A stretch of 64,000 nt of DNA from AC-38 sp033856025. GTDB taxonomy: Bacteria; Actinomycetota; Thermoleophilia; Solirubrobacterales; Solirubrobacteraceae. Below, one piece after another: positions 9,807 through 17,472 of this stretch (its first letter is position 1; every line of letters begins with the position of its first letter). The notes under the pieces are model-generated. The model ran no database searches, was not told where the DNA came from, and was given only the letters and a program-made list of their open reading frames with translations. The translations under genes were made by a program, and so were the position numbers. The DNA lies in assembly GCA_033856025.1 (NCBI GenBank), contig JAWVFQ010000026.1:1-64000 (forward strand), in the 5' to 3' direction.

Positions 9807-10079
9807 GTGAGCCGTTCCAGCAAGAAGGGGCCGTGGGTCGAGGACCGCCTGATGGCACGCATCGAGGCGATGAACTCCTCCGGCAACAAGTCGATGGTCA
9901 AGACGTGGTCGCGGACCTCGACGATCTTCCCCGACATGGTCGGCCACACGATCGCCGTCCACGACGGGCAGAAGCACGTCCCCGTGTTCGTGACCGAGGC
10001 GATGGTCGGGCACAAGCTCGGCGAGTTCGCCCCCACCCGCAAGTTCCGCGGCCACGCCGGCGCGGCCAAGATGCGATGA
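9807..10079 (+). CDS. rpsS: 30S ribosomal protein S19
   Basis: S19 of the 30S head, contacts the A-site finger. 90 aa. Begins SRSSKKGPWVEDRLM, contains KTWSRTSTIFPDMVGHTIAVHDG and GEFAPTRKFRGHAG. GTG start 3 bases after rplB; the stop overlaps the rplV ATG (ATGA). Confidence 0.97.
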   Translation: MSRSSKKGPWVEDRLMARIEAMNSSGNKSMVKTWSRTSTIFPDMVGHTIAVHDGQKHVPVFVTEAMVGHKLGEFAPTRKFRGHAGAAKMR

Positions 10080-10834
10080 GCCCAGAAGACGACAAGACCG
10101 AAGAGACCGCCGAGAAGCCCAAGCGCCGGCGTGCCCGCGCGAAGGCGAAGCCCGCGGCGGAGAAGGCCGCGGCCGCTGAGGCCACCGCCGAAGACGCCGG
10201 CGCCGGCGACGACGCGACGGGCGACGACGCCCCCGCGGAGAAGCCCAAGCGGACCCGCTCGCGCGCGAAGAAGCCCGCCGCGCAGAAGGCGCCCGCCGAG
10301 GCGGCCGCCGCCGACGCTCCCGCCGACGATGCCGACGCCGCTCCGGCCGCCAACGAGGCCGCCGCCGAGGAGCCTTCGGCGAAGGACGCTCCGGCCAAGA
10401 AGCCCGCTCGCCGTCGCGCCAAGCCGAAGGCGGACGAGCCGTCGAAGCCGGCGCCCGCGCGCAAGCGCGGCGGGACCGACACGGTCACGGCTCCGCCGGT
10501 CGTGCGCGCGCACGCGAAGTACGTGCGCTCGTCCGCGCGCAAGGCGCGGCTGGTCTGTGACCACATTCGCGGCAAGGACGTCGACGAGGCGCGCGCGATC
10601 CTGCGCTACGCCCCCCGCGCGGTGGCGCGCGACTGGGAGAAGCTGCTGGAATCGGCGGTCGCCACCGCCGAGCACAACCACGAGCTGGTCGGCGACGACC
10701 TGCGCGTCAAGGAGGCCTTCGCCGACGAGGGCCCCACGCTCAAGCGCTTCCGCCCGCGCGCCATGGGGCGCGCCACGCGGATCCGCAAGCGCACCTCGCA
10801 CCTGACGATCACGCTCACGCCGAAGGAGGACTGA
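10076..10834 (+). CDS. rplV: 50S ribosomal protein L22 with long charged N-terminal extension
   Basis: L22, which lines the polypeptide exit tunnel. The usual L22 (about 112 residues) is only the C-terminal part, from residue ~141: VRAHAKYVRSSARKARLV, then AVATAEHNHEL and the tunnel hairpin KRFRPRAMGRATRIRKRTSH. Residues 1-140 are an Ala/Lys/Glu/Pro-rich, probably disordered extension with repeated KPKR/RSRAKKPA-like basic patches. The frame is continuous and the start overlaps the rpsS stop, so the extension is real in the sequence rather than a mis-called start. In a folded ribosome the L22 N-terminus is near the outer surface, so the extension likely projects outside; its role is unknown. 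Confidence 0.93.
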   Translation: MSPEDDKTEETAEKPKRRRARAKAKPAAEKAAAAEATAEDAGAGDDATGDDAPAEKPKRTRSRAKKPAAQKAPAEAAAADAPADDADAAPAANEAAAEEPSAKDAPAKKPARRRAKPKADEPSKPAPARKRGGTDTVTAPPVVRAHAKYVRSSARKARLVCDHIRGKDVDEARAILRYAPRAVARDWEKLLESAVATAEHNHELVGDDLRVKEAFADEGPTLKRFRPRAMGRATRIRKRTSHLTITLTPKED

Positions 10835-10842
10835 ACGCACTA

Positions 10843-11859
10843 ATGGGTCAGAAGGTCCATCCCGAGTCGCTCCGCGTGGGCTACATCCACGACTGGAAGT
10901 CGAACTGGTTCAACGAGCGCAACTTCGCGGACTACCTCGACGAGGACGTCCGGATCCGCGCGCACATCCACTGGAAGCTGGCCCACGCCGGCCTGTCGGA
11001 CATCACGATCCGCAAGGACGCCAACGAGGTCGAGGTGAACATCCACACGGCCCGGCCGGGCATCGTGATCGGCAAGTCCGGGAGCGAGGTCGACGCGCTG
11101 CGCAAGGACCTGCACCGGATGACGCGCAAGCAGATCAAGGTCAACATCCACGAGATCAAGCGTCCCGAGCTGGACGCGAACCTCGTCGCGCAGTCGATCG
11201 GCGAGCAGCTCCAGAACCGCGTGGCCTTCCGGCGCGCGATGAAGCGCGCGCTGACCTCGGCGATGCGCTCCGGCGCCAAGGGCGTGCGGGTGCAGGTGTC
11301 CGGTCGCCTGGGCGGCGCGGAGATGGCGCGGACCGAGGGTTACTCCGACGGTCGCGTCCCGCTGCACACCCTGCGGGCGGACATCGACTACGGCTTCTAC
11401 GAGGCGCGCACGACCTTCGGGCGCATCGGCGTCAAGTGCTGGATCAACAAGGGCGAGATCATGCCCGAGGGCTACACCGGCGCCGACCTCACCGACATCA
11501 ACGCGCCGCTGCCCGGCGACCGCGGTCGCGACGACCGCGGCGGGCGGGGCGGGCGCGGCGGGCGCGACGGCCGGGGCGGCGGCGGCGGTGGCCGCGGCGG
11601 GTTCGGCGGCGGCGGTCGTGGCGGCGGTGGCGGCGGCGGTCGCGGTGGCGGTCCCGGCGGCGGCGGCGGCCGAGGTGGCGGCGGCTTCGGCGGCGGCGGC
11701 GGTCGTGGCGGCGGCGGTGGCGGCGGTGGCCGTGGTCCCGGCGGTGGCGGTGGCCGCGGTCCCGGTCCCGGCGGCGGCGGCGGTCGTGGCGGCGGCGGTG
11801 GCGGCCCCCGCGGTGGTGGTGGCGGCGGCGGTCCGCGCCCCGGCGGAGGTGGCCGCTGA
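10843..11859 (+). CDS. rpsC: 30S ribosomal protein S3 with Gly/Arg-rich C-terminal tail
   Basis: S3, mRNA-entry protein of the 30S head with helicase role. Residues 1-~225 are normal S3: MGQKVHPESLRVGYIHDWKS, the KH domain GIVIGKSGSEVDALRKDL, RAMKRALTSAMRSGAKGVRV and GRIGVKCWINKGEIMPEG. From about residue 228 to 338 the chain is almost only Gly and Arg with a few Pro/Phe/Asp, in RGG/GGGR repeats. Normal S3 ends near residue 210-270. RGG tails elsewhere bind RNA; a role here is inference. The coding DNA of the tail is a ~330-base GGC/GGT/CGC tract. Confidence 0.95.
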   Translation: MGQKVHPESLRVGYIHDWKSNWFNERNFADYLDEDVRIRAHIHWKLAHAGLSDITIRKDANEVEVNIHTARPGIVIGKSGSEVDALRKDLHRMTRKQIKVNIHEIKRPELDANLVAQSIGEQLQNRVAFRRAMKRALTSAMRSGAKGVRVQVSGRLGGAEMARTEGYSDGRVPLHTLRADIDYGFYEARTTFGRIGVKCWINKGEIMPEGYTGADLTDINAPLPGDRGRDDRGGRGGRGGRDGRGGGGGGRGGFGGGGRGGGGGGGRGGGPGGGGGRGGGGFGGGGGRGGGGGGGGRGPGGGGGRGPGPGGGGGRGGGGGGPRGGGGGGGPRPGGGGR

Positions 11860-12275
11860 TGCTGTCTCCCAAGCGCGTCAAGCACCGCAAGCAGCACCGC
11901 GGCCGGATGGCGGGGAACTCCCGCGGTCAGACCAACGTGCAGTTCGGCGACTACGGGCTGAAGGCCATCGAGCGCGGCTGGATCACCAACCGCCAGATCG
12001 AGGCCGCCCGAATCGCCATGACCCGCTACATCAAGCGCGGCGGGAAGGTGTGGATCAACCTCTACCCGGACAAGCCGTTCACCCAGAAGCCCGCCGAGAC
12101 CCGCATGGGCTCGGGCAAGGGCAACCCGGAGGGCTGGGTCGCCGTGGTCAAGCCGGGCCGCGTCATGTTCGAGCTGGCCGGCGTTCCCGAGGACCTGGCC
12201 CGCGAGGCCATGCGCCTGGCCGGCCACAAGCTGCCCGTCAAGACCAAGTTCGTGGCGCGGGAGGGGCAGTTCTGA
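11859..12275 (+). CDS. rplP: 50S ribosomal protein L16
   Basis: L16, needed for correct A-site tRNA placement. 138 aa. MLSPKRVKHRKQHRGRMAG at the start, then GDYGLKAIERGWITNRQIEAAR, WINLYPDKPFTQKPAETRMG and GKGNPEGWVAVVKPGR. Start overlaps the rpsC stop by TGATG. Confidence 0.97.
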   Translation: MLSPKRVKHRKQHRGRMAGNSRGQTNVQFGDYGLKAIERGWITNRQIEAARIAMTRYIKRGGKVWINLYPDKPFTQKPAETRMGSGKGNPEGWVAVVKPGRVMFELAGVPEDLAREAMRLAGHKLPVKTKFVAREGQF

Positions 12276-12493
12276 TGCCCCGCGCGGGTGAGGTACGCGA
12301 CATGACCGACGACCAGCTGGCGGAGCACATCTCCACGACTCGCCAGGAGGTTTTCGGGCTGCGCTTCCGCCTGGCGACGGGAGAGCTGGAGAACACCGCC
12401 GGAGTGGGCGCGGCCAAGCGCGAGCTGGCCCGCGCCCTGACCATCGCGCGCGAGCGCGGAATCGACGTCCAAGCCGAACTGAGCAAGAGCTGA
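12275..12493 (+). CDS. rpmC: 50S ribosomal protein L29
   Basis: L29 at the tunnel exit beside L23. 72 aa, of which the core is VRDMTDDQLAEHISTTRQEVFGLRFRLATGELENTAGV. The first few residues (MPRAGE) extend the usual MKxxEL start. Both ends overlap the neighbouring genes by one base. Confidence 0.94.
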   Translation: MPRAGEVRDMTDDQLAEHISTTRQEVFGLRFRLATGELENTAGVGAAKRELARALTIARERGIDVQAELSKS

Positions 12494-13245
12494 TGGCCGA
12501 AGAAGAGAACGAGACAACCGAAGAGACCCCGACCCCGCCGGCCGAAGAGGCCGCGCCGGAGGCCGAAGCCACCCCGGAGGCCGAAGCGGCCGCGCCGGAG
12601 GCCGAAGAGGCGCCGGCTGAAGCGGCCGCGCCGGAGGTCGAAGAGGCGCCGGCCGAAGAGGCCGCGCCGGAGGAGGCTGCGCCGGAGCCGGAGGTCGCTC
12701 CCGAGGAGGAGGCCCCGGCCGAGGAGCCGGACGGCGTCGAGGCGGCGGCCGCGGACACGGGGCCGTCGGAGCCGGCGGAGGCGCTGTCGCCGAAGGCGGC
12801 GCGCAAGCGGGCCCGGTCCGTCCATACCGAGGGCCGACCGGAGCGCGCTCCGGAGGACCGGCAGTCCGAGCGGCGCGCGGCGCGCGCGGCCAAGGCGGCC
12901 GAGCGCCGGCGCTACCGCGTCAAGTCACGCGAGAAGGCGCGGGCACGGCGGGCCGCGGAGCCGGCGACCGAGGGGCCGCCCCCCGTCGAGCGCCCGCACG
13001 GGCGCCCGAAGGTCCGTCAGGGCGTCGTGGTCTCCGACCGCGCCGACAAGACGATCACCGTCCGCGTCGACCTCGCCCGGCGCCATCGCCGCTACGACAA
13101 GGTCATCCGCAGCAGCTCCACGCTGCACGCGCACGACGAGAGCAACGACGCCAACATCGGCGACACCGTCCGCGTGATCGAGAGCCGTCCGCTCTCGCGC
13201 ACCAAGCGCTGGCGGCTCGTCGAGGTCCTGGAGCGCGCGAAGTGA
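12493..13245 (+). CDS. rpsQ: 30S ribosomal protein S17 with ~170-residue N-terminal extension
   Basis: S17 binds 16S rRNA early in 30S assembly. Only the last ~78 residues (about 173-250) are S17: KVRQGVVVSDRADKTITVRV, RRYDKVIRSSSTLHAHDE, IGDTVRVIESRPLSRTKRW. Before it come two low-complexity blocks: residues 1-98, strongly acidic repeats of EEAAPEAE/PAEEAAPE type, and residues ~100-160, basic Arg/Lys/Ala helix-like sequence. The total of 250 aa is about three times normal. The ATG overlaps the rpmC stop and no later start is as well placed, so the extension is part of the gene. Confidence 0.92.
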   Translation: MAEEENETTEETPTPPAEEAAPEAEATPEAEAAAPEAEEAPAEAAAPEVEEAPAEEAAPEEAAPEPEVAPEEEAPAEEPDGVEAAAADTGPSEPAEALSPKAARKRARSVHTEGRPERAPEDRQSERRAARAAKAAERRRYRVKSREKARARRAAEPATEGPPPVERPHGRPKVRQGVVVSDRADKTITVRVDLARRHRRYDKVIRSSSTLHAHDESNDANIGDTVRVIESRPLSRTKRWRLVEVLERAK

Positions 13246-13610
13246 TCCAGAACGAGAGCCGCCTGCGCGTCGCCGACAACACCGGCGCCCGCGAGATCCT
13301 GTGCATCCGCGTCCGGGGCGGGTCGCGCCGGCGCTACGCCGGCGTCGGCGACGTGATCACCGCGACCGTCAAGCAGGCCAACCCGCAGGGCTCGGTCAAG
13401 AAGGGCGAGGTCGTCAAGGCCGTCGTCGTGCGCACCCGCAAGGAGTTCGGGCGCGACGACGGCACCTACATCGCCTTCGACGAGAACGCCGCCGTGCTGA
13501 TCGACGACCAGGACAACCCGCGCGGCACGCGCATCTTCGGTCCGGTCGCCCGCGAGCTGCGCGATCGCAACTTCATGAAGATCGTGTCGCTCGCCCCGGA
13601 GGTGCTCTGA
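13242..13610 (+). CDS. rplN: 50S ribosomal protein L14
   Basis: L14 at the subunit interface. 122 aa, standard length. MIQNESRLRVADNTGAREILCI, KKGEVVKAVVVRTRKE and GTRIFGPVARELRDRNFMKI are clear. The GTG start overlaps the rpsQ stop (GTGA). It begins the spc-type gene block. Confidence 0.98.
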   Translation: MIQNESRLRVADNTGAREILCIRVRGGSRRRYAGVGDVITATVKQANPQGSVKKGEVVKAVVVRTRKEFGRDDGTYIAFDENAAVLIDDQDNPRGTRIFGPVARELRDRNFMKIVSLAPEVL

Positions 13611-13611
13611 C

Positions 13612-13953
13612 ATGTCCGGCCGGCCCAAGATCCGCAAGGACGACAACGTCATCGTGATCGGCGGCAAGGACCGCGGCAAGACCGGCCGCGTCCTGCGCGT
13701 CGACCCCAAGCGCCAGCGCGTGTTCGTCGAGGGCGCGAACATCGTCAAGAAGCACATCCGCCCCCAGCAGGTCCAGGGCGCCCAGCGCGCCGAGCAGGTG
13801 GGCGGCGTGGTCGAGAAGGAGGGCGGCATCCACATCTCCAACGTGGCCCTCATCGACCCCAAGGAGAACAAGCCCACGCGCGTGCGCCTAGAGCGCGACG
13901 AGGACGGCACCCGCCGCCGCGTCGCCAAGCGCAGCGGAGCGAGGATCGACTGA
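13612..13953 (+). CDS. rplX: 50S ribosomal protein L24
   Basis: L24, an initiator of 50S assembly. 113 aa with the KOW motif DNVIVIGGKDRGKTGRVLRV near the N-terminus, and EGANIVKKHIRPQQ and EGGIHISNVALIDP later. The start follows the rplN stop after one base; the stop overlaps rplE (TGATG). Confidence 0.97.
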   Translation: MSGRPKIRKDDNVIVIGGKDRGKTGRVLRVDPKRQRVFVEGANIVKKHIRPQQVQGAQRAEQVGGVVEKEGGIHISNVALIDPKENKPTRVRLERDEDGTRRRVAKRSGARID

Positions 13954-14723
13954 TGGCCCAGGCCCGCCTGAAGGAGCGCTATGAGTCGGAGATCCGGCCG
14001 CAGCTGGTCAAGCGGTTCAAGTACTCGACGCCGATGCAGGCGCCGCGGATCGAGAAGATCGTCGTGAACATGGGCGTGGGCGACGCCAAGCAGGACTCCA
14101 ACATGCTGGAGGCCGCTCAGCAGCAGCTGGCCACGATCGCCGGCCAGAAGCCCAACGTCCGCGCCGCCCGCAAGTCGATCGCCAACTTCAAGCTGCGCGA
14201 GGGGATGCCCGTGGGCGTCGCCGCCACGCTGCGGCGCGACCGCGCGTACGAGTTCCTGGACCGCCTGATGTCCGTGGCGATCCCCCGGATCCGCGACTTC
14301 CGCGGCCTGAACCCGCGCTCGTTCGACGGCCGCGGCAACTACACGATCGGCATCCGCGAGCAGATCATCTTCCCCGAGATCGACTACGACTCGATCGACC
14401 AGGTCCGCGGCCTGGACGTCACGATCACCACCACGGCCCAGACCGACGAGGAGGCCTTCGCCCTGCTCGAGGCGTTCGGCATGCCATTCTCCAGGGACGG
14501 ACGTCCCGGCGGCCCGAGCGCCGAGGATGAGGAGGCCGCCGAGGAGGAGCAGCGCAAGGAGGAGGCGCGCGCCCGGGCCGAGGCCGAGCAGGCCGCGCTC
14601 GAGCAGCTCAAGGAGGAGAACCCCGAGGCCTACGCCAAGCCCGAGCCGGAGACCCCGGCGGAAGAGGGCGAGGCAGCGGCGAACACCGACGAGGAGCCCA
14701 CACCGGAAGAGAGACAGGAGTAG
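13953..14723 (+). CDS. rplE: 50S ribosomal protein L5 with acidic C-terminal extension
   Basis: L5 of the central protuberance, contacts 5S rRNA and P-site tRNA. Residues 1-~182 are regular L5: KIVVNMGVGDAKQDSNMLE, ARKSIANFKLREGMPVGV, GRGNYTIGIREQIIFPEI and a final LLEAFGMPF. From there ~74 extra residues follow, rich in Glu, Ala and Pro (EEEQRKEEARARAEAEQAAL..), likely a helix or disordered acidic tail. The stop directly precedes rpsN. Confidence 0.95.
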   Translation: MAQARLKERYESEIRPQLVKRFKYSTPMQAPRIEKIVVNMGVGDAKQDSNMLEAAQQQLATIAGQKPNVRAARKSIANFKLREGMPVGVAATLRRDRAYEFLDRLMSVAIPRIRDFRGLNPRSFDGRGNYTIGIREQIIFPEIDYDSIDQVRGLDVTITTTAQTDEEAFALLEAFGMPFSRDGRPGGPSAEDEEAAEEEQRKEEARARAEAEQAALEQLKEENPEAYAKPEPETPAEEGEAAANTDEEPTPEERQE

Positions 14724-14909
14724 ATGGCCAAGACCTCACAGCGCGTCAAGCAGTCGCGCCCCCCGAAGTACAAGACCCGCGGCTACACGCGCTGCCGGCG
14801 TTGCGGTCGCGCCCGCGCGGTGTACCGCAAGTTCGGCGTCTGCCGGATCTGCCTGCGCGAGCTCGCTCACGAGGGCTACATCCCGGGGATGACCAAGAGC
14901 AGCTGGTAA
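14724..14909 (+). CDS. rpsN: 30S ribosomal protein S14, zinc-binding type
   Basis: Short type-Z S14 (61 aa) with the zinc ribbon Cys24-x2-Cys27 ... Cys40-x2-Cys43, followed by RELAHEGYIPGMTKSSW. This form keeps zinc, unlike the longer zinc-free paralogue induced in zinc-starved actinobacteria; no such paralogue is in the window. Placed as usual between rplE and rpsH. Confidence 0.97.
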   Translation: MAKTSQRVKQSRPPKYKTRGYTRCRRCGRARAVYRKFGVCRICLRELAHEGYIPGMTKSSW

Positions 14910-14915
14910 CCAACG

Positions 14916-15323
14916 ATGAGTCAGACCGACCCCACAGCCGACTTCCTCACGCGGATCCGCAACGGCCTCCAGGCCCAGCACGACGCCGTCGAGGTGCCGT
15001 CCTCCAGCCTGTCCAAGGAGATCGCGCGCATCCTCAAGGAGCAGGGCTACATCGAGAGCTTCGAGGTCCAGCCGCCCGAGCCCCGGCGCGCCGGCGAGCG
15101 CGTCCGCGTGGGCCTGCGCTACACCGAGGACCGCAAGCCCGTCATCGCCGGCCTGCGCCGCGTCTCGCGCCCGGGCCGGCGCATGTACGTCGACGCCCGC
15201 CACATCCCCAAGATCCAGGGCGGCATGGGCACCACGATCATCTCCACGTCCCAGGGCGTGATGACCGGCCACGACGCGCGCCGCAAGGGCATCGGCGGCG
15301 AGCTGGTGGCGGAGGTCTGGTAG
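14916..15323 (+). CDS. rpsH: 30S ribosomal protein S8
   Basis: S8, central-domain 16S binder; in other bacteria also the translational repressor of the spc operon through a site near rplE. 135 aa. DPTADFLTRIRNGLQA, ILKEQGYIESFEV, ISRP-like RRVSRPGRRMYV and the C-terminal GTTIISTSQGVMTGHDARRK are intact. Confidence 0.97.
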   Translation: MSQTDPTADFLTRIRNGLQAQHDAVEVPSSSLSKEIARILKEQGYIESFEVQPPEPRRAGERVRVGLRYTEDRKPVIAGLRRVSRPGRRMYVDARHIPKIQGGMGTTIISTSQGVMTGHDARRKGIGGELVAEVW

Positions 15324-15327
15324 CCCG

Positions 15328-15861
15328 ATGTCCCGCATCGGCAAGCAGCCCATCCCCGTCCCCAGCGGCGTCACCGTGGCCATCGAGCCCGGCGTCGTGC
15401 GCGTGAACGGCCCCAAGGGCGAGCTCTCCGAGCGCATCCACCGCGACATCACGGTGGCGCAGGAGGAGGAGCAGCTCGTCGTCACGCGGCCCACCGACCG
15501 CGGCGAGCACCGGGCCCTGCACGGGCTGACCCGCTCGCTGGTGTTCAACATGGTCCAGGGCGTCACTGCGGGCTACGAGAAGACGCTGGATATCCAGGGC
15601 GTCGGCTACCGCGCCCAGAAGAAGGGCTCAGACCTCGAGCTGTCGCTCGGGTACTCACATCCCGTGCCCGTGAAGGCGCCGCAGGGCATCGAGTTCGAGG
15701 TGCCCCAGCCCACGCGCGTGATCGTGCGCGGCATCAACAAGCAGCTCGTCGGCGAGGTCGCCGCCAACATCCGCAAGCAGCGCCCGCCGGAGCCCTACAA
15801 GGGCAAGGGCATCCGCTACGAGGGCGAGTACGTCGCCCGCAAGGTGGGCAAGCGCGCATGA
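15328..15861 (+). CDS. rplF: 50S ribosomal protein L6
   Basis: L6 near the sarcin-ricin loop. 177 aa, two alpha/beta halves. MSRIGKQPIPVPSGV, VNGPKGELS, EKTLDIQGVGYRAQ, and the C-terminal PEPYKGKGIRYEGEYVARK signature. The stop overlaps the rplR ATG (ATGA). Confidence 0.97.
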   Translation: MSRIGKQPIPVPSGVTVAIEPGVVRVNGPKGELSERIHRDITVAQEEEQLVVTRPTDRGEHRALHGLTRSLVFNMVQGVTAGYEKTLDIQGVGYRAQKKGSDLELSLGYSHPVPVKAPQGIEFEVPQPTRVIVRGINKQLVGEVAANIRKQRPPEPYKGKGIRYEGEYVARKVGKRA

Positions 15862-16211
15862 CCGTCAAGACCAAGCCCCAGCGGCGCCTGCGCCGGCGCC
15901 GCCGCGTGCGGGCCAAGGTGCGCGGCACCGCCGCCCGCCCGCGCCTGGCCGTCTTTCGCTCCAACCGCGGGATCGCCGCCCAGCTCATCGACGACGACGC
16001 CGGGCGCACGCTGGCCGCGGTGGCCTGGACCGAGGACCCGCTCAGGGCTCTGGCCCGCATGGAGCAGGCCACCCGGGCCGGCGGCCTGCTGGCCGAGCGC
16101 GCCAAGACGGCCGGGGTGGAGCGCGCCGTGTTCGACCGCGGCGGCTACCGCTATCACGGCCGCGTGAAGGCCCTCGCCGACGGCGCGCGCGAGGGCGGGC
16201 TGGCGCTGTGA
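15858..16211 (+). CDS. rplR: 50S ribosomal protein L18
   Basis: L18 binds 5S rRNA in the central protuberance. 117 aa with a very basic start (RRLRRRRRVRAKVRG), then PRLAVFRSNRGIAAQLIDDD and the C-terminal FDRGGYRYHGRVKALADGAREGGL. The overlap with rplF suggests translational coupling. Confidence 0.96.
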   Translation: MTVKTKPQRRLRRRRRVRAKVRGTAARPRLAVFRSNRGIAAQLIDDDAGRTLAAVAWTEDPLRALARMEQATRAGGLLAERAKTAGVERAVFDRGGYRYHGRVKALADGAREGGLAL

Positions 16212-16216
16212 CTCGC

Positions 16217-16222
16217 TACCCT
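16217..16222 (+). promoter_or_regulatory. Candidate internal -10 box for rpsE
   Basis: TACCCT, in GCTACCCT, lies 8 bases before the rpsE ATG in the 19-base gap after rplR; no Shine-Dalgarno sequence is seen. It would give a leaderless rpsE transcript from inside the operon. Confidence 0.4.
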
Positions 16223-16230
16223 CAGCCGCC

Positions 16231-16799
<569 letters not shown>

Positions 16800-16803
<4 letters not shown>

Positions 16804-16976
16804 GCAAGGTGACGATCACCCAGCGCCGCTCCTCCAACGGCGCCGACCGCGGCCAGCGCGACACGCTGCGTTCCCTGGGACTGCGCAAGATCAACCACGC
16901 CGTGGAGCGCGACGACTCGCCGCAGCTGCGCGGGATGATCCACAAGGTGCGACACCTGGTGGACGTCGATGGCTGA
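16800..16976 (+). CDS. rpmD: 50S ribosomal protein L30
   Basis: L30, 58 aa, starting at GTG 16800 which overlaps the rpsE stop. VTITQRRSSNG, then QRDTLRSLGLRKINHAVE and GMIHKVRHLVDV are the typical L30 elements (usual: L..T..SLGL.K....V.......GMI..V.HLV). It ends 8 bases inside rplO. Confidence 0.93.
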
Positions 16977-17463
16977 GCGCGTCGGACTGCACAACCTCAA
17001 GCCGCCGCGCGGCTCGCGCAAGCCGCGCAAGCGCGTGGGCCGCGGCGAGGGGTCGGGCACCGGCAAGACCTCCGGCCGCGGGCAGAAGGGCGCGGGCTCG
17101 CGCTCCGGCGCCAAGGAGCGCGTCAACTTCGAGGGCGGGCAGAACCCGATCCACATGCGGATGCGCAAGCTGCGCGGCCCGCACATGAAGAAGTCCATGC
17201 CCTTCGAGCCGTTCCGGACCCACACGCAGCCGGTCAACCTGGCCGACCTCGAGGAGCGCTTCGACAAGGGCGCCGAGGTCACGCCGGACACCCTGCGCGA
17301 GAAGGGCCTGGCCAAGAAGCGCGACGTGCCGGTCAAGGTGCTGGCGCGCGGCGAGATCTCCAAGCCGCTGACCGTCCACGCCCACGGGTTCAGCGTCGCG
17401 GCGCGCGAGCGCATCGAGGCCGCGGGCGGGACCTGCCAGCTGATCGACGGCGCAGCCGCCTAG
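16969..17463 (+). CDS. rplO: 50S ribosomal protein L15
   Basis: L15, late 50S assembly protein. 164 aa. LHNLKPPRGSRKPRKRVGRG, GSGTGKTSGRGQKGAGSRSG and FEGGQNPIHMRMRKL near the start, and VHAHGFSVAARERIEAAGG at the end. Overlaps the end of rpmD by 8 bases and precedes secY by 9. Confidence 0.97.
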   Translation: MAERVGLHNLKPPRGSRKPRKRVGRGEGSGTGKTSGRGQKGAGSRSGAKERVNFEGGQNPIHMRMRKLRGPHMKKSMPFEPFRTHTQPVNLADLEERFDKGAEVTPDTLREKGLAKKRDVPVKVLARGEISKPLTVHAHGFSVAARERIEAAGGTCQLIDGAAA

Positions 17464-17472
17464 GGGACGGCG

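Noticed and set aside
11521..11857. Minisatellite or mobile repeat inside rpsC
   Set aside because: The tract keeps the S3 frame and codes for RGG-like residues; it is better read as a protein tail.
11472..12893. Pro-rich antisense frame across rpsC-rpsQ
   Set aside because: It is the complement of the S3 Gly/Arg tract and nearby Glu/Ala repeats; no independent start signal or conserved motif.
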